Source: Branchiostoma floridae (Eukaryota > Chordata > Leptocardii > Amphioxiformes > Branchiostomatidae). Taken from it: a stretch of 64,000 nt of DNA. Position numbers and translations under genes: made by a program. The stretch is taken from assembly GCF_000003815.2 (NCBI RefSeq), contig NC_049981.1:16726885-16790884 (forward strand), read 5' to 3'. The first letter of the stretch is position 1. Each line of letters starts with the position of its first letter. This document shows, piece by piece, positions 1 to 11,380 of the stretch. Below the pieces are notes generated by a model that saw only the letters and a program-made list of their open reading frames with translations, searched no databases and was not told the DNA's origin.

Positions 1-2082
1 TTAAAGTATGACGCGGCTGCACGAAACGGGACTTGTTATGTGTTCTTTGCTATCTTATGAGCAATTTGCATTCTCAGTGAGGTTAGCTTTCCTCATTTAT
101 TCCAAAATATGCATGATAAACAAAGTGTCTAATATGCGTATAGGGAATGCATGTGTAGGGTCTGCATGGGTTTACTGAGTGTCATATTGTTTTCCAAAAC
201 ACATATCGCGCAATTCATCCCAAGGTGAATTCCACAAAATTCGGCTGATTATACTATTCATTGACACATTATCTATTGGATAACACCACCCCCTTTTGGA
301 GTGGAATGCCCCTTTAAACGGTGTCACATATGTGGTGCCCTGGTAACCCCCATGCAGAGCCTTTTTCATTATGTGCGGCATACTAGATATACGCTGTGAA
401 TTTTAGTAAGGTATCTACTAAATGACGAAAAAGAGCAAAAGATTTGTAAAAAAATGTGTGAAATCAAGGTAATTCTTTTTCAGGTATCCGTATAACCCCC
501 ATGTAGAGCCTAAATTAACATTTCCAATCAATTATGATATTTTTCACAGTTAAGTATGATTTACAAGATGACAGGAGCAAAATCACGCGTCAGAGAACTT
601 GACTCTCTGCTGTTTTGGCTTGAAACATGACAGAGTACACCCTTAGCAACGGCCTTAGCAACAGTTTTGCTAACGATTCTGAAAGAAATGACGTAAAAAA
701 AACACATTTCTGCATCTGTTACATGTTAAACATTTTAACATGATTCCTTGTACTTCTACTGACGTAATCAGAGTAAAATGCTACAGAAAAGTAAGTTCTT
801 TGCATCAGTTTTGTTGTGGAGTACGATCTGAAACCTCCTTAACAACAGCCTTAGCAACGGCCTTAGCAACGATATTGTCACTATAAGCTGGCAGATGTGT
901 CATTCTTCACACATTCATATCTCCGGATTTCATTGATGGATTTCGATCATTTAAAGCTTAATATGCAGAGAAGGATACATACGGTAAGTCTAACTCATTA
1001 GGCAAGGCCCCATAGGTAATGTGAATAAATGAACGATATTGGAAAGTAAAGTATATATTTTTCACCAGAAAATCACCAAAAAATATGATTTTAGGCTGTC
1101 ATAATTTCGTGTTGAATCACAATATCAAAAATCAATTGATATTTTTATGATCCTCTTAGCAGGTTCTACCAGCCTGTGAATTTTCGTGGAAAAATATTGG
1201 TGTTTAATTTTTTGCCCCTCCCCCTTGTTGAAGACATGAAATTTCCAGATCATTTAGGTGGTGATAGGTTTGAAGGGTGATAGCCGGTAGAAAGCTACCA
1301 TACAAGAATGGCTATCACGTCAAAATATATGCCACAGGCCTTCTACTATTCAAAAATAACAAGGAGAATTTGCCACCTCGGAGGTACCGATTTTTCCTCT
1401 GGCCCATGGACTAATATTAAACACAAGGAATGGTGTGCTGGGAGGGGCAGACGTGAGAACTGCAGGCATTTCAGCCATCAAACTCTGTTTTGAGATCGGG
1501 TCCAGGGGAACAATTGAATTGCACCTTTCAGACAACAAAACCAGACTTGGAACACTGTTCAAGATAGTTAAGGCAAACCACCAGATTCTTTTTTGGACAT
1601 TAGCCTTCTAGCAATGTTGTGTCTTATGCTGCATGGAACGAGCGCTATAAGCCGCATTGGGAAGCAGACACGCTGGTGTACTTTCTATGAAATATAGCTT
1701 CTTTCAAACTCCAATGGTGATTTTGATAACTGGAAAAAACAAATATTGTGATTTTTAAATGTAAATAAGACAACTGCGCAATATAATGATTTTAAGGTAA
1801 TAGCAAACAACACTGTGCAATACTATTTATATACAACGTCCTGTGTAAGTCTGTTAATGTCCCCCCTGCATGTTCGGTCAGTAATGACCCACGTGACCTG
1901 GGGTATATGTAAATTTCTTTTTATCTCTGAATAAAGAATGATTTCTCACAATGAATTCACAGTCAGCAACCTTTTTCAGAATTCCACTTGTGATTTACGT
2001 GAGGTGTGCTTGCAAAACTCACTAAACCCATGCAGACCTACTCTCCAAGCAGAGGGTTAGGCTTCGGCCTGTTTTTTTTAGT
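1..2082. other. Non-genic or unidentified sequence
   Basis: No recognised gene. Contains direct repeats near 640-872 and inverted/direct copies of a CCCCCATGCAGAGCC-like word (about 157-173, 345-361, 493-510). One exon-like open frame lies at about 1363-1609 (see findings). A repeat fragment at 2038-2073 (TACTCTCCAAGCAGAG) recurs at about 13170. Confidence 0.5.
640..872. repeat. Dispersed CCTTAGCAACGG direct repeats
   Basis: CCTTAGCAACGGCCTTAGCAAC occurs at about 642-663 and again at about 848-869, each itself a doubled CCTTAGCAAC unit. Non-coding, origin unknown. Confidence 0.7.
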
Positions 2083-2655
2083 NNNNNNNNNNNNNNNNNN
2101 NNNNNNNNNNNNNNNNNNNNNNNNNNNNNNNNNNNNNNNNNNNNNNNNNNNNNNNNNNNNNNNNNNNNNNNNNNNNNNNNNNNNNNNNNNNNNNNNNNNN
2201 NNNNNNNNNNNNNNNNNNNNNNNNNNNNNNNNNNNNNNNNNNNNNNNNNNNNNNNNNNNNNNNNNNNNNNNNNNNNNNNNNNNNNNNNNNNNNNNNNNNN
2301 NNNNNNNNNNNNNNNNNNNNNNNNNNNNNNNNNNNNNNNNNNNNNNNNNNNNNNNNNNNNNNNNNNNNNNNNNNNNNNNNNNNNNNNNNNNNNNNNNNNN
2401 NNNNNNNNNNNNNNNNNNNNNNNNNNNNNNNNNNNNNNNNNNNNNNNNNNNNNNNNNNNNNNNNNNNNNNNNNNNNNNNNNNNNNNNNNNNNNNNNNNNN
2501 NNNNNNNNNNNNNNNNNNNNNNNNNNNNNNNNNNNNNNNNNNNNNNNNNNNNNNNNNNNNNNNNNNNNNNNNNNNNNNNNNNNNNNNNNNNNNNNNNNNN
2601 NNNNNNNNNNNNNNNNNNNNNNNNNNNNNNNNNNNNNNNNNNNNNNNNNNNNNNN
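2083..2655. other. Assembly gap (573 N)
   Basis: A run of N. Frames reported across it are artefacts. Confidence 1.
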
Positions 2656-4851
2656 GTGGCTACTATAGAGAAAGTGTTGACCATGAGCAAGCTACAAGTG
2701 ATTTCAGTTCCCATTAATCTTTCTCACCAAGTAACATTGTCTCGATTGGTAAATTCACCGACAATGACTTGCACTTTAATGCTCAAGGCATGCATACCTT
2801 CTGCTACCGCCAAAATGACACTGTCAGGAACTCTAAATCCTCGCAAACTACAATTTCAAACTCGGTGCAGGGTGACATAAGGCTGCAGTCTGGTTGCAAT
2901 AGGCAGTGTTTCTGTATCAACGGGACCGGATATCATGTGGCTGTGGCCGCGTTGGGCAGGTGGCCGCTAAGCCTATTTCTTAATCATTACAAATCCAAGG
3001 GACCGACAAAAAGTGGCCACTATGGCCAGGTGGCTGCTATGCAAAGGTGGCCGCTAATACAGGTTTGACTGTAGGTGAATCAAAACAACAAACAAAAATA
3101 TGCTCAGAGACCTTTCTTTGCTTCACGTGATATATTTTCCAGGAATGTTGCAATGATGAAATCACTTTGTAAGGCTTTTGCACAAATCTTACGACAACTA
3201 ATGGTGTAACGTTAACAGTCCAAATCAAATTCTCTTACATCTATTGAATTGGGAACAAAATGAAGCACCTGCAAATCGTGAACATGACGTAAATTACATG
3301 TATCAATGACATTTGCTCCAACAATAGATGACCTGCTTCAGGAGAACAGGTGTAGTAGTAAGGATAGAAACAAGGTTTTGCCAAGCCCTGGACTTCTTTC
3401 TGACATCTTGGAAAAAGGTGTGATTTGATTTATTATCTATCATATGATGAATTTTGTCTACCAAAGGAAGGGGATGACCATTATTCATTTGCAAAACAGA
3501 TTCTGTCAGATGACAGAAGCTGGGCAAAACCCTGGCTACACCTAACTTTGATACTGTTTGGATAAAAACTGCCTTTTAGTTAATTAAATTCAACATAATT
3601 ATACAGACAAGTCAGTTTACTTAGAAACGTCATATTACGCTGAAACTGCTCAACTATCACACATACCTCAATTTTCTAACAACACTACAGTTTTCACAGA
3701 GATGCAACTCAGAACAAAGATAATAATTTGAAGCATAATTCATATTAATATTATTTGTACAGTCTGGTACTTGAAGCATTAACTGTTGACAACTTTGTAC
3801 GGAACTAGTTGTAATACATACTTCTAGGCTACCCTCCTTCGTGGCCTTCCACAAGCACTGGCTGTTCTTATACAGCAAAGGTCATTTCTGCATATGTGAA
3901 TGGTGAAAGTGTTTTAATAGGGCTTTGAGGATGCCATAAGATCACAGGCCTTCTTGCGGGCACAGACATGCCCTTCGCTGCATAATCATATAAAAACCTG
4001 GCCCATATATTGACCCAACAGCTGCCAGCGCTTGTGAAAGGCTGTGGCATGAGAAAGGTTACTTCTAGGCAAGAAAATGTCTGATGTGATATGACTAATG
4101 ACAGCACCCCTTATATTATTTCTGAATGAACCACGGTCTACCCTTACAGCAAGATTCTCTGACATTAACAACAGAACCATCATTATGTACAAAAGATAAA
4201 ATATGTTCATCTTAATAATGCTGACCTCACCAGTTCAATAACCTGGTTTGCATACATGACATTGTACTTCATTGCCAAACTTTCCCAATCTCTTCTTTCA
4301 ACACAAACTTGATTTCATGACTAACATCCCTGTTCACACTGATATAAACTTGTTTTCTCCTGATATATAATATAAAGGAAACCCTCCCGCTAGTTTAAGA
4401 ATATGCAATACATGACAATACTTGCAATACACAATAATGTGAAAATAGAAAGGAGCGTTAAGAAATTCCTGTTGCAAAACCAGATCTATCTTTAGAAAAC
4501 ACCAAATCCATTGGTACTGGAGAATGCAGGCAACAAAATCAAGTTTGTATGCGATAATAGCAAAATATGCTATAATATATTCTAGTTTCAATCCTAGCCA
4601 CTTCCACTGAAAATTCTTGCATGTAACTTTTTCCTTCTCACAACTTGTGAAACAATTCACAATACTACAACAACAAATCTCTTGAAGATAAACAAGGGTG
4701 AACTACTTTCCTATGAACTCATCTCTCAAAAAAATAACCAAATTTGTTGCAATTTAAACCAGCAATGCAGTCTTTAAACTGGCATGGCCTTGTGCATAAC
4801 CCGACTATGCAACCCCCCACCTACCTCCAAACCAAACTACAATGTATGTCC
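2656..4851. other. Downstream flank of TMED gene, including its 3' UTR
   Basis: No coding exon recognised. The TMED 3' UTR should extend downward from 4851. The remainder is AT-rich with the repeat fragment at 2935-3072. Confidence 0.5.
2935..3072. repeat. GTGGCCGCTA-type repeat fragment
   Basis: Several close variants of AGGTGGCCGCTAA and GTGGCCACTATGG occur here; a truncated one adjoins the gap at 2656. Similar GACCACCT-rich stretches lie at about 16965-17100 and 58440-58480. They look like ends of an old dispersed DNA element but boundaries are not resolved. Confidence 0.4.
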
Positions 4852-7800
4852 TCAAATCCCTTGATGTTTTTTATTCTCCGTGAAAAAGCTACGTAATACA
4901 ACCACCTGGCCAATGCCTACAAGAATGAGGATAACTGTTTGGGCTATCGACCAGTAGTTGACACGCTCGTTGAGGCTTTCTGCAAAAGCACGCCCCTGCG
5001 CCTCTCGTAGCCTGAAGTGTGTCTGGTAGTCGATGACGAGCTTCAGGTTTTCGTGGGCTGTTACGCACGATGTTTCCATCTGAAAAAAATGGTACAATGT
5101 TAGTTTTTAATCTTGCGACACCAAATATACAGTTAAAGAATCTGTCATTAACATTGCACATATTTGGTCATACTTTGCATCTGAAAAATGTATACATTTT
5201 GACCTAGGCTATAAAGGAGTTGTTTTTAAAATACTGTATTGTCTCGCATCTTCCACAAACCTGCCACCACTACCACCAGTCCACAGTGCCACCTAGCAGC
5301 ATTGGCCAAACTGCACCACCTTTGCACCCCTAGCGGCACATGGGCAGTCAACACTCAAAACTTGCACAGAATTCTAGAAGGGCAGTTCTTTCAGTGACAG
5401 GGAAAGCCTGAAAGGGACGTTTTTTTGGGTGGTAGGTTTGAGTGTTGATGGCCCCTGTTGCCATGGCAACATGCCACGTACAAACGTTGCTGCCTCGTGC
5501 AGCCAGGGGACAGGTGGCCCTGGTGGTGGTGGTGACACGCGGGGGTCCTCCATTTCAAAACGCAGCCAGATCTTTTTGCTGGTCACAATGGAAAACTTGT
5601 TCAGGAAACAAATGACTACATCAGTCCCAGACTCTGATGTCCACTTGTGCTCGCCTGACGTAGAGCGCACGCGTTTGAGAATCGGCTTAGCCTCCTCAAA
5701 CACGACAACATCTACGTCGTAGTTACCTCCCGCTAAGACCTGCACCGCGTAAAGAAGAAAACAAACATAAACAACACAAACAAAAACAAGCGAAGGACTT
5801 CAACAGATAGCAGTGACAGCAAAAGTTCTGTTTCTTTCCTAAATAGTTTTTCTAAATCAAATGCAGCTTTTTTCAGACTTAAGGTAGAAACTGAAAATAG
5901 ATTTGTAACTTGTATAATGTAAGCTGGCTTTTTTCGCATTTATCCTTCTCACTACACCTTTTGGACCAAAATCTGTACCGATTGCAGGGGTGGTCGGGTT
6001 GACTTTCTAGAAAAAAAACTGCAAGGGGAAGCAATGCAATGGAGCAGAACAATTGGGTTGGAGTTGTAGTACACCCTTCCAGGGTGTGGCAGTTTTAGGA
6101 AATTCTAAAATTAAAATGGGGCATTCTAAGGGACCGTACGGCATTTAGCGAGGGGGGAGGGCCGGTCGCCAGGGGGGGAGGGCCAAGCAAAAAAATATTT
6201 TGCCAGGGGGAGGGCCTAGCAAAATTTTTTTTACTTGGGGGGAGGGCCAAGCAAAAAAAAATAGCTTGGTCTGCCAGCAAAATATGTCCCTTAAAATCCA
6301 AGAAACGGCGTTTCAGAGGGCCAAGATTTCAAAATTTTTCTGGACCTCTGCAAGGGATCGCCCGAGGTTGGCGCTCGGGACACAGTGAAAATGCGAAAGG
6401 GAGGGGGCGGGGCTTAGGCATGACGCCCTCGAAAACCCTCTTCACGTACAGAAATGTTATTAAACTCTGTATTAGTCTGCCATCAAAATTTACCCCTGTC
6501 TTATTGCCCTCAAAATGTAAGAAATGGCGTTTCAGAGCTCGAGGGTAAATATTTGCAAATTTCCCTGGATCCCTTTTGACGTGACCGGCCTCGCGCCTTT
6601 GATGACCGACATCGTGATAATGTGTTTGGGGGGGATTTAATTTTGTATTTCTAAATTGAAATGCTATTTAAGTTAGCTTTGTTTGTCAACATCGTGATAA
6701 TGTGTTTGGGGGGGATTTAATTTTGTATTTCTAAATTGAAATGCTATTAAAGTTGGCTTTGTTTGTCAGCAAAATATCTCCTCAAACTGAAGGAAATAGC
6801 TTTTAAGAGGGTCAAGATTTCAAAATTCTCCCGGACCTACCTTGCGATTCTTCGTGCCTTTGGCGCCGAACATGGTGTTCGGAACGTCGTTCTCAAAAAC
6901 TTGAAACCCTCGTATTTTTTTTCATAGAAATGTCATCTAACCAGCAAATTTTCCCACAAAAAAAGCAATGCAGGAAATCGTGGCAAAAAAAGCGTGGCAT
7001 TTCTAAAATATCTCCTGCAAGTCTGCGGTCTCACGCCCGCCGGCGACCGATCTTACCCCGCCGTGGGAAAATCAGCGTCACGCGTCGGCGCCCCCCTCCC
7101 CACTACAGTTNNNNNNNNNNNNNNNNNNNNNNNNNNNNNNNNNNNNNNNNNNNNNNNNNNNNNNNNNNNNNNNNNNNNNNNNNNNNNNNNNNNNNNNNNN
7201 NNNNNNNNNNCCCCCAAAGAATGAAAAAAAATTCAAAATATATGTAAATTGAAAATACTTTCCGTCAAGCCGCTCAGGCCCGCGAGCTTGCAATACGTAA
7301 ATTTAGGGAGCGGGGCGCGCGCCGCTTCGTGGCGCAAATCTACTAGAAATCCAGGTACAAATGCTTTTAAGGTGTTGTTTTAATATCAAAACAATGAAAT
7401 AGCTTCTATAAAGCAAATATTTATGCCTCTATTAAGCAGATATTTTGAGCCATTCTGTTTTCCTTTTTTTACTAGGGGTGAGAGATCTGCTTCTCGATGA
7501 AAATCATGAAAAAGTATGATGCAAAGGACATTTCCGAATGCGGGAGCGCAGTGTTTTATTGGCGTCTTGAATATTTTTTTTCAAAGTTGATAGGAGGGGG
7601 GAGGGCCAAGCAAAAATATTTTGTCTTGGGGGGAGGGCCTAGCAAAAAAAAATTTACCTGGGGGGAGGGCCATGCAAAAATTTTTTGACCCGACCCTCTG
7701 GCAACCGGCCCTCCCCCCTCACTAAACGCCGTACGGTCCCTAAGGCTTCTTGAGGCGCAAAGTTTAGGCAGCTCACAGTTGAAGACTGTGGCCACATGGT

Positions 7801-9572
7801 ATTATCAATACTATTAGCATCCATTGTCAATCAGAACTGTCTGCTTGCCAAAGAATCTAGGTAAGGGGCACATGGTCAGGGTATGGGGACAGTGTGTCCT
7901 TGTTCCCAAAAAAAGGCAATAGATTAAAATTTAGGCAGCAGGGAGAAGAACAAGTGAAAAAAAAAAGTTTCTGCAATCTTTTGTAGAACAAAACTTCTAA
8001 AGCTGTCACAACTTTCTGTGGAATCCTTCTCGCTTTTTTCTCTCCTAACCGACCTGTGTCAGAGCTGTATCGTGGTCCCCCATCTCGGGTATCAATGGAG
8101 GTTCCTCCCCCACCATAAAATCAAAGTACACGGTCTTGTGTGTAAAGGTGGAGAACTCGTTGCTGAAACAGAACTTGTAGACGCCCTTCTTCTCGGACGT
8201 CCAGGTGTAGGTGTCGTACTGTTTCTTGATCTCCTTGTACAAGACCTTCTCGTTCGGGTCTGATATCAAACAGTCCACGTCATAGTGGCCACCTGTTACT
8301 ACCTAGACATTTACAATAGCAGAGAAGAGTCAGTACCGTTCGTGGGTGGGGGGGAGAGATAACATGACATGTGTTAGGTAAAAATTGACATAACTAAAAT
8401 TGCAAAGAAGTTTTGTTCAGCACAAAAATAATTCCTCGTTTTGTCAGGTGCTGTATTAATTCTTATTGCTTTCATATCATTTCCATCCTAGTTTTGGAAA
8501 GCCTGGCATGTTTGTAAGTTGTAACTCAAACTTTTAACTGCAAGTCAACATTTACTGGCATTGACAAGCATAGAAAATGGATAAATTTAGAAACAGTCAT
8601 TGACATTTTGGAAGAGACTGTTTGTTTGTTCTGTCAGTAGAGAGTAACCTCAGCACTCCCTAATACCAACTCAACATATGAAGAAACTATCATCATCATG
8701 CAAAAATAAACAGATCTTTTGGCATGCCCCACCATACACTGTTTGTCAGCCATTTGTAATATGAGCATTGATAGGCCAAAACAAGCGAATCAAACAAATT
8801 TGATATTAATACACAGGGCACCCCAATACCAGGGGTACTGTTTATCTAACTCTCATAGTCTCAGGCTGCCTTTATGGCAGGGTTGATATCGATGATGATG
8901 ATAATATCGAAAGACATTTGTGTTGCTGTGGCCCTGCGTGAGAGGATGGAATCATATTGCAACATCTCTACTACTTCATGATAAACAAATCTATTCAGAG
9001 TTGTGTTTTTTTGGCAGCGTGACCAGTCAAGTGTCATGAATATTTACAAATTTTCACATCAATATTTTGAATATTTATGACATCATCTGTGCTTCGTATG
9101 TTGTCACCAAGTACCGTGTATCCAGTGGCGTTTTCTTCTATTAAACAGCTCCTTGCTTTGTCCACAGAAATAATGATTTCAATCGCACTTCTTACTTTAA
9201 GATAGCAGGGATAAAACACACGCGGCCTAAAACGCCCCCCTCCCCTTCTAAAGGGATGACATGGCAAAGGTGGGGAGGGGGGCACAAATCACGACGTCAC
9301 TAGATACTATCATATCCATTTCCAGTCACTTCTTACAGATTCAAGAAAGCTACATGAGTATAGAATTGTATTCTCTATACAAGTATGTGATTTTACGTTC
9401 AGAAAGATGAAAAAATCACCTGATATTCCAGTGTACATTTAACGCCGGCATCGACATCTTCGTAGAAGCACTGTCGGTCGTTGTCGGCTAACTCGAAAGT
9501 CAGTTCCCCGGCTAAACTCACAGCGACGTAGCAGGTCAGAACCACCAGCCCCGCAGTCCACGGACCCTCCAT
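4852..9572 (-). CDS. TMED7: TMED3/TMED7-type p24 cargo receptor (transmembrane emp24 domain protein)
   Basis: Three constitutive coding exons are placed at 9420-9572, 8054-8302 and 4852-5079. All junctions are phase 0 with GT-AG ends, and together they encode 209 residues (human TMED7 is about 224). Residues 1-22 form a signal peptide. The GOLD domain follows, with the paired cysteines in QCFYED and KFCFSNEFS and the family motif GGHYDVD. The last exon holds the coiled-coil ([13 protein letters not shown]), one transmembrane helix near residues 180-200 and a short tail with FF and KK, the usual COPII and COPI sorting signals; the KK is not exactly at the -3/-4 position. p24 proteins cycle between ER and Golgi as hetero-oligomers and recruit cargo such as GPI-anchored proteins. 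An upstream in-frame ATG at 9662 lacks a good signal peptide, so 9572 is preferred. The paralogue could equally be called TMED3; amphioxus probably has one gene for both. See the alternative exon at 5482-5739. Confidence 0.9.
5482..5739 (-). CDS. TMED7: Diverged duplicate of the TMED GOLD-domain exon (probable mutually exclusive exon)
   Basis: This 86-codon open frame lies between GOLD exon 8054-8302 and the last exon. It starts after a CAG acceptor with a pyrimidine-rich tract and ends at a GTACGT donor, phase 0 at both ends, exactly like the 83-codon exon it resembles. It begins [10 protein letters not shown] against [10 protein letters not shown], keeps KWTSE and the disulphide cysteine in ICFLNKFS, and ends HEAATF against HDTALTQ. 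It differs in a proline-rich loop (SPPPPGPP) and in the strand that normally reads THKTVYFDF. Overall identity is roughly a third by eye. Because phases match, it could replace the first copy or be added without a frameshift. No separate first exon was found nearby, so a shared promoter is the simplest reading. A relic exon is possible, but the absence of stops and the intact splice sites argue against it. Confidence 0.7.
6611..6770. repeat. 80-bp tandem duplication
   Basis: Two almost identical 80-bp units, each with ATCGTGATAATGTGTTTGGG, lie inside the Harbinger-like element. They are recent, with only a few mismatches, confined to the second half. Confidence 0.85.
7111..7210. other. Assembly gap (100 N, probably a placeholder size)
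   Basis: Exactly 100 N, a conventional unknown-length gap. It falls inside the G-rich Harbinger-like element, the likely cause of the break. Confidence 1.
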
Positions 9573-10163
9573 CGGAAACTCTAGCGCTCCCGCTACAAGC
9601 AAACCGCGGGGAAAGAAGGAAATATTGTAGGGAACCAAAGAGCGAGAGGAGATGTTGGCCACATGAAAGGTGTAACAACCTGACGTGGCAGGTCAGGGAA
9701 GTCCCGGATGGGTGACCCCACGGCGCAGCGTGCTGCAGGTCTGTAAATTATCGTTAGAGGTCGCTATTGCACGGAAACAGGGTCTGAGGTTTACACATTG
9801 GAATTGACATTATAGTACAGTTTAATAAAGTCTAGTCTAGCCAATGCTGGTCAGCATGACCTGGATTGCCACTATGTATGAGAGCATTCAAATTGGTTTA
9901 ACGTTTCGTCTCTCTGATCTTCTTGTTCTTTGATGTTAGATATCCTGTTACTCCAGAAAGAAAAAAAGGATTGTCAAACCAGTTTAACTGACACTGAAAG
10001 CTACTGATGATGATCCACTGGTTGTGACATTACAGTATTTAACTAAAAGGTTTGTTGGACCAGGGAAATTCCCATAGCTCTTTCCAGTAAGTATAATGAA
10101 CAGTAGAGCACAGCTAATCATCTGATCCTATAAAGGCTGATGTGTTGAGTGAGCAACAACTGC

Positions 10164-10232
10164 CAGGATTGCGACGCCCAACCTCTTGGGATCCCTTGGT
10201 CGAGAGGCAGGGTCGTTAACCGCTGGACTGTG
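10164..10232 (-). repeat. tRNA-derived SINE-like fragment
   Basis: Read on the minus strand this has a box-A-like segment (CAGCGGTTAACGACCC) and, about 35 bp on, a box-B-like segment (GTCGCAATCC). The same order and a shared GAGGCAGGGT word appear at 38965-39023. It cannot fold as a full tRNA. Confidence 0.4.
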
Positions 10233-10969
10233 CTTTCTCGTCTATAGATACAAAATGCACACACCAATTAATTTAAGCTCCTACACTAGCACACACATTA
10301 ACTGTAAAGGTTAATGCTGATGGACAGCTGAAAAGGTTCAGTCACTCGCACCCAAATACCCAAGAGTACACCTGCTTTTATTCCAGGCCAAACCAATGGA
10401 TCGGAAAAGACATGTTGGCATGAGAGAGGTGGCCCTTTCACACTGCATTAAACAGACTTGTTTTTCTTGACCTAAATATTAAGTAGTTGTTCATCCTTTG
10501 TACGTCGACCTTCTAAAACATGACATGTGTAACCATTGGTGGTTATCGACGGAACTGCCCCCAGTCAGCTTCTGTATTGAATAGACTCCAGGATGTGGAT
10601 TTACCTGGAAAGCTTGCCAGATCATAATTTGTTGTTCAAAGATGAATTAATTTACTGGATTTGTTTTCAGTTCCTTTTTCTTTTCATATATTGTGTAACG
10701 TTACATGTTAACATATACTGGAGACTAAATTTTGCAACGGGGAGAAAACATAGCATTCTGTATCTGTATCTATATAGCCGGTATAACCGCCCTTCGGCGT
10801 AACACACCAGCTTCGCAGGCGCGCGGCGCGGCAGCAGCTGGTTGATGGTCAGATTTCAAGTCCGCAGCCCAAATGCGGGATTAGGCTGCAGCAGACAACA
10901 ACATGTCTGCAGTATTGAAGGGGTTACCGCGGAAACTGCTAATATTGAACTTATAACCCGTGAAATTGC

Positions 10970-11380
10970 TAGCCTGGGTACCATCCGGATAGTAGTTCGC
11001 TCCTATGTTCACTTCTGCTACCCGTCTGGAGACTTGCACATTCAAACCGTTTGGTGCTAACGTCAGTTAATGAGCGAATCAAGGAATTGGTTCCAGAGCA
11101 CTCGTTCGATGACAACAGCCCTCCTGCAAGCAGATGGAGGGCTTGCCCGGTGTTGGACCGCCGGTTCGAACGATCGCTTGAACCCATTCCATAGTTCGCT
11201 CATATTTGGGGACCAATCAGCGCCTGCTTCCAAAATTTGGACGATTCCAGACTTTTAAATCGTTCGCGTTCCCAGACGGAAACACAGAGAAGCGACTGTT
11301 TATAGTGTATAATGAATGTCGGAGCTAGAAGCATATAATGAACGCCGGAGCGAACTACTTTCCGGATGGTACCCAGGCTA
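10970..11380. mobile_element. MITE with TAGCCTGGGTA termini and 9-bp target duplication
   Basis: Terminal inverted repeats of about 34 bp (TAGCCTGGGTACCATCCGG inwards) with one mismatch. The 9-bp direct repeat TGAAATTGC lies immediately outside both ends (10961-10969 and 11381-11389). Subterminal sequence is also partly palindromic. There is no coding capacity. A 9-bp duplication suggests mobilisation by a Mutator-like transposase; the superfamily is an inference. Confidence 0.85.

Larger units (their letters stand above)
6130..7740. mobile_element. PIF/Harbinger-like non-autonomous element in a TMED intron
   Basis: Long terminal inverted repeats of about 45 bp begin GGGACCGTACGGC and are flanked by TAA on both sides (6127-6129 and 7741-7743), the TWA target-site rule of PIF/Harbinger elements. 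The termini contain runs of G-rich repeats (GGGGGGAGGGCCAAGC and variants) facing inwards. Inside are diverged copies of a module containing CAAGATTTCAAAATTT and an 80-bp tandem duplication (6611-6690, 6691-6770). No transposase frame is seen. A 100-N gap (7111-7210) interrupts the interior. Confidence 0.75.

Noticed and set aside
172-381. Minus-strand 69-codon frame near the window start
   Set aside because: Overlaps dispersed CCCCCATGCAGAGCC repeats and has no recognised domain.
2006-2714. Open frames of 220-230 residues
   Set aside because: Made almost entirely of N from the assembly gap.
5429-5722. Plus-strand frame opposite the alternative TMED exon
   Set aside because: Shadow of the minus-strand GOLD exon, which has splice sites and homology.
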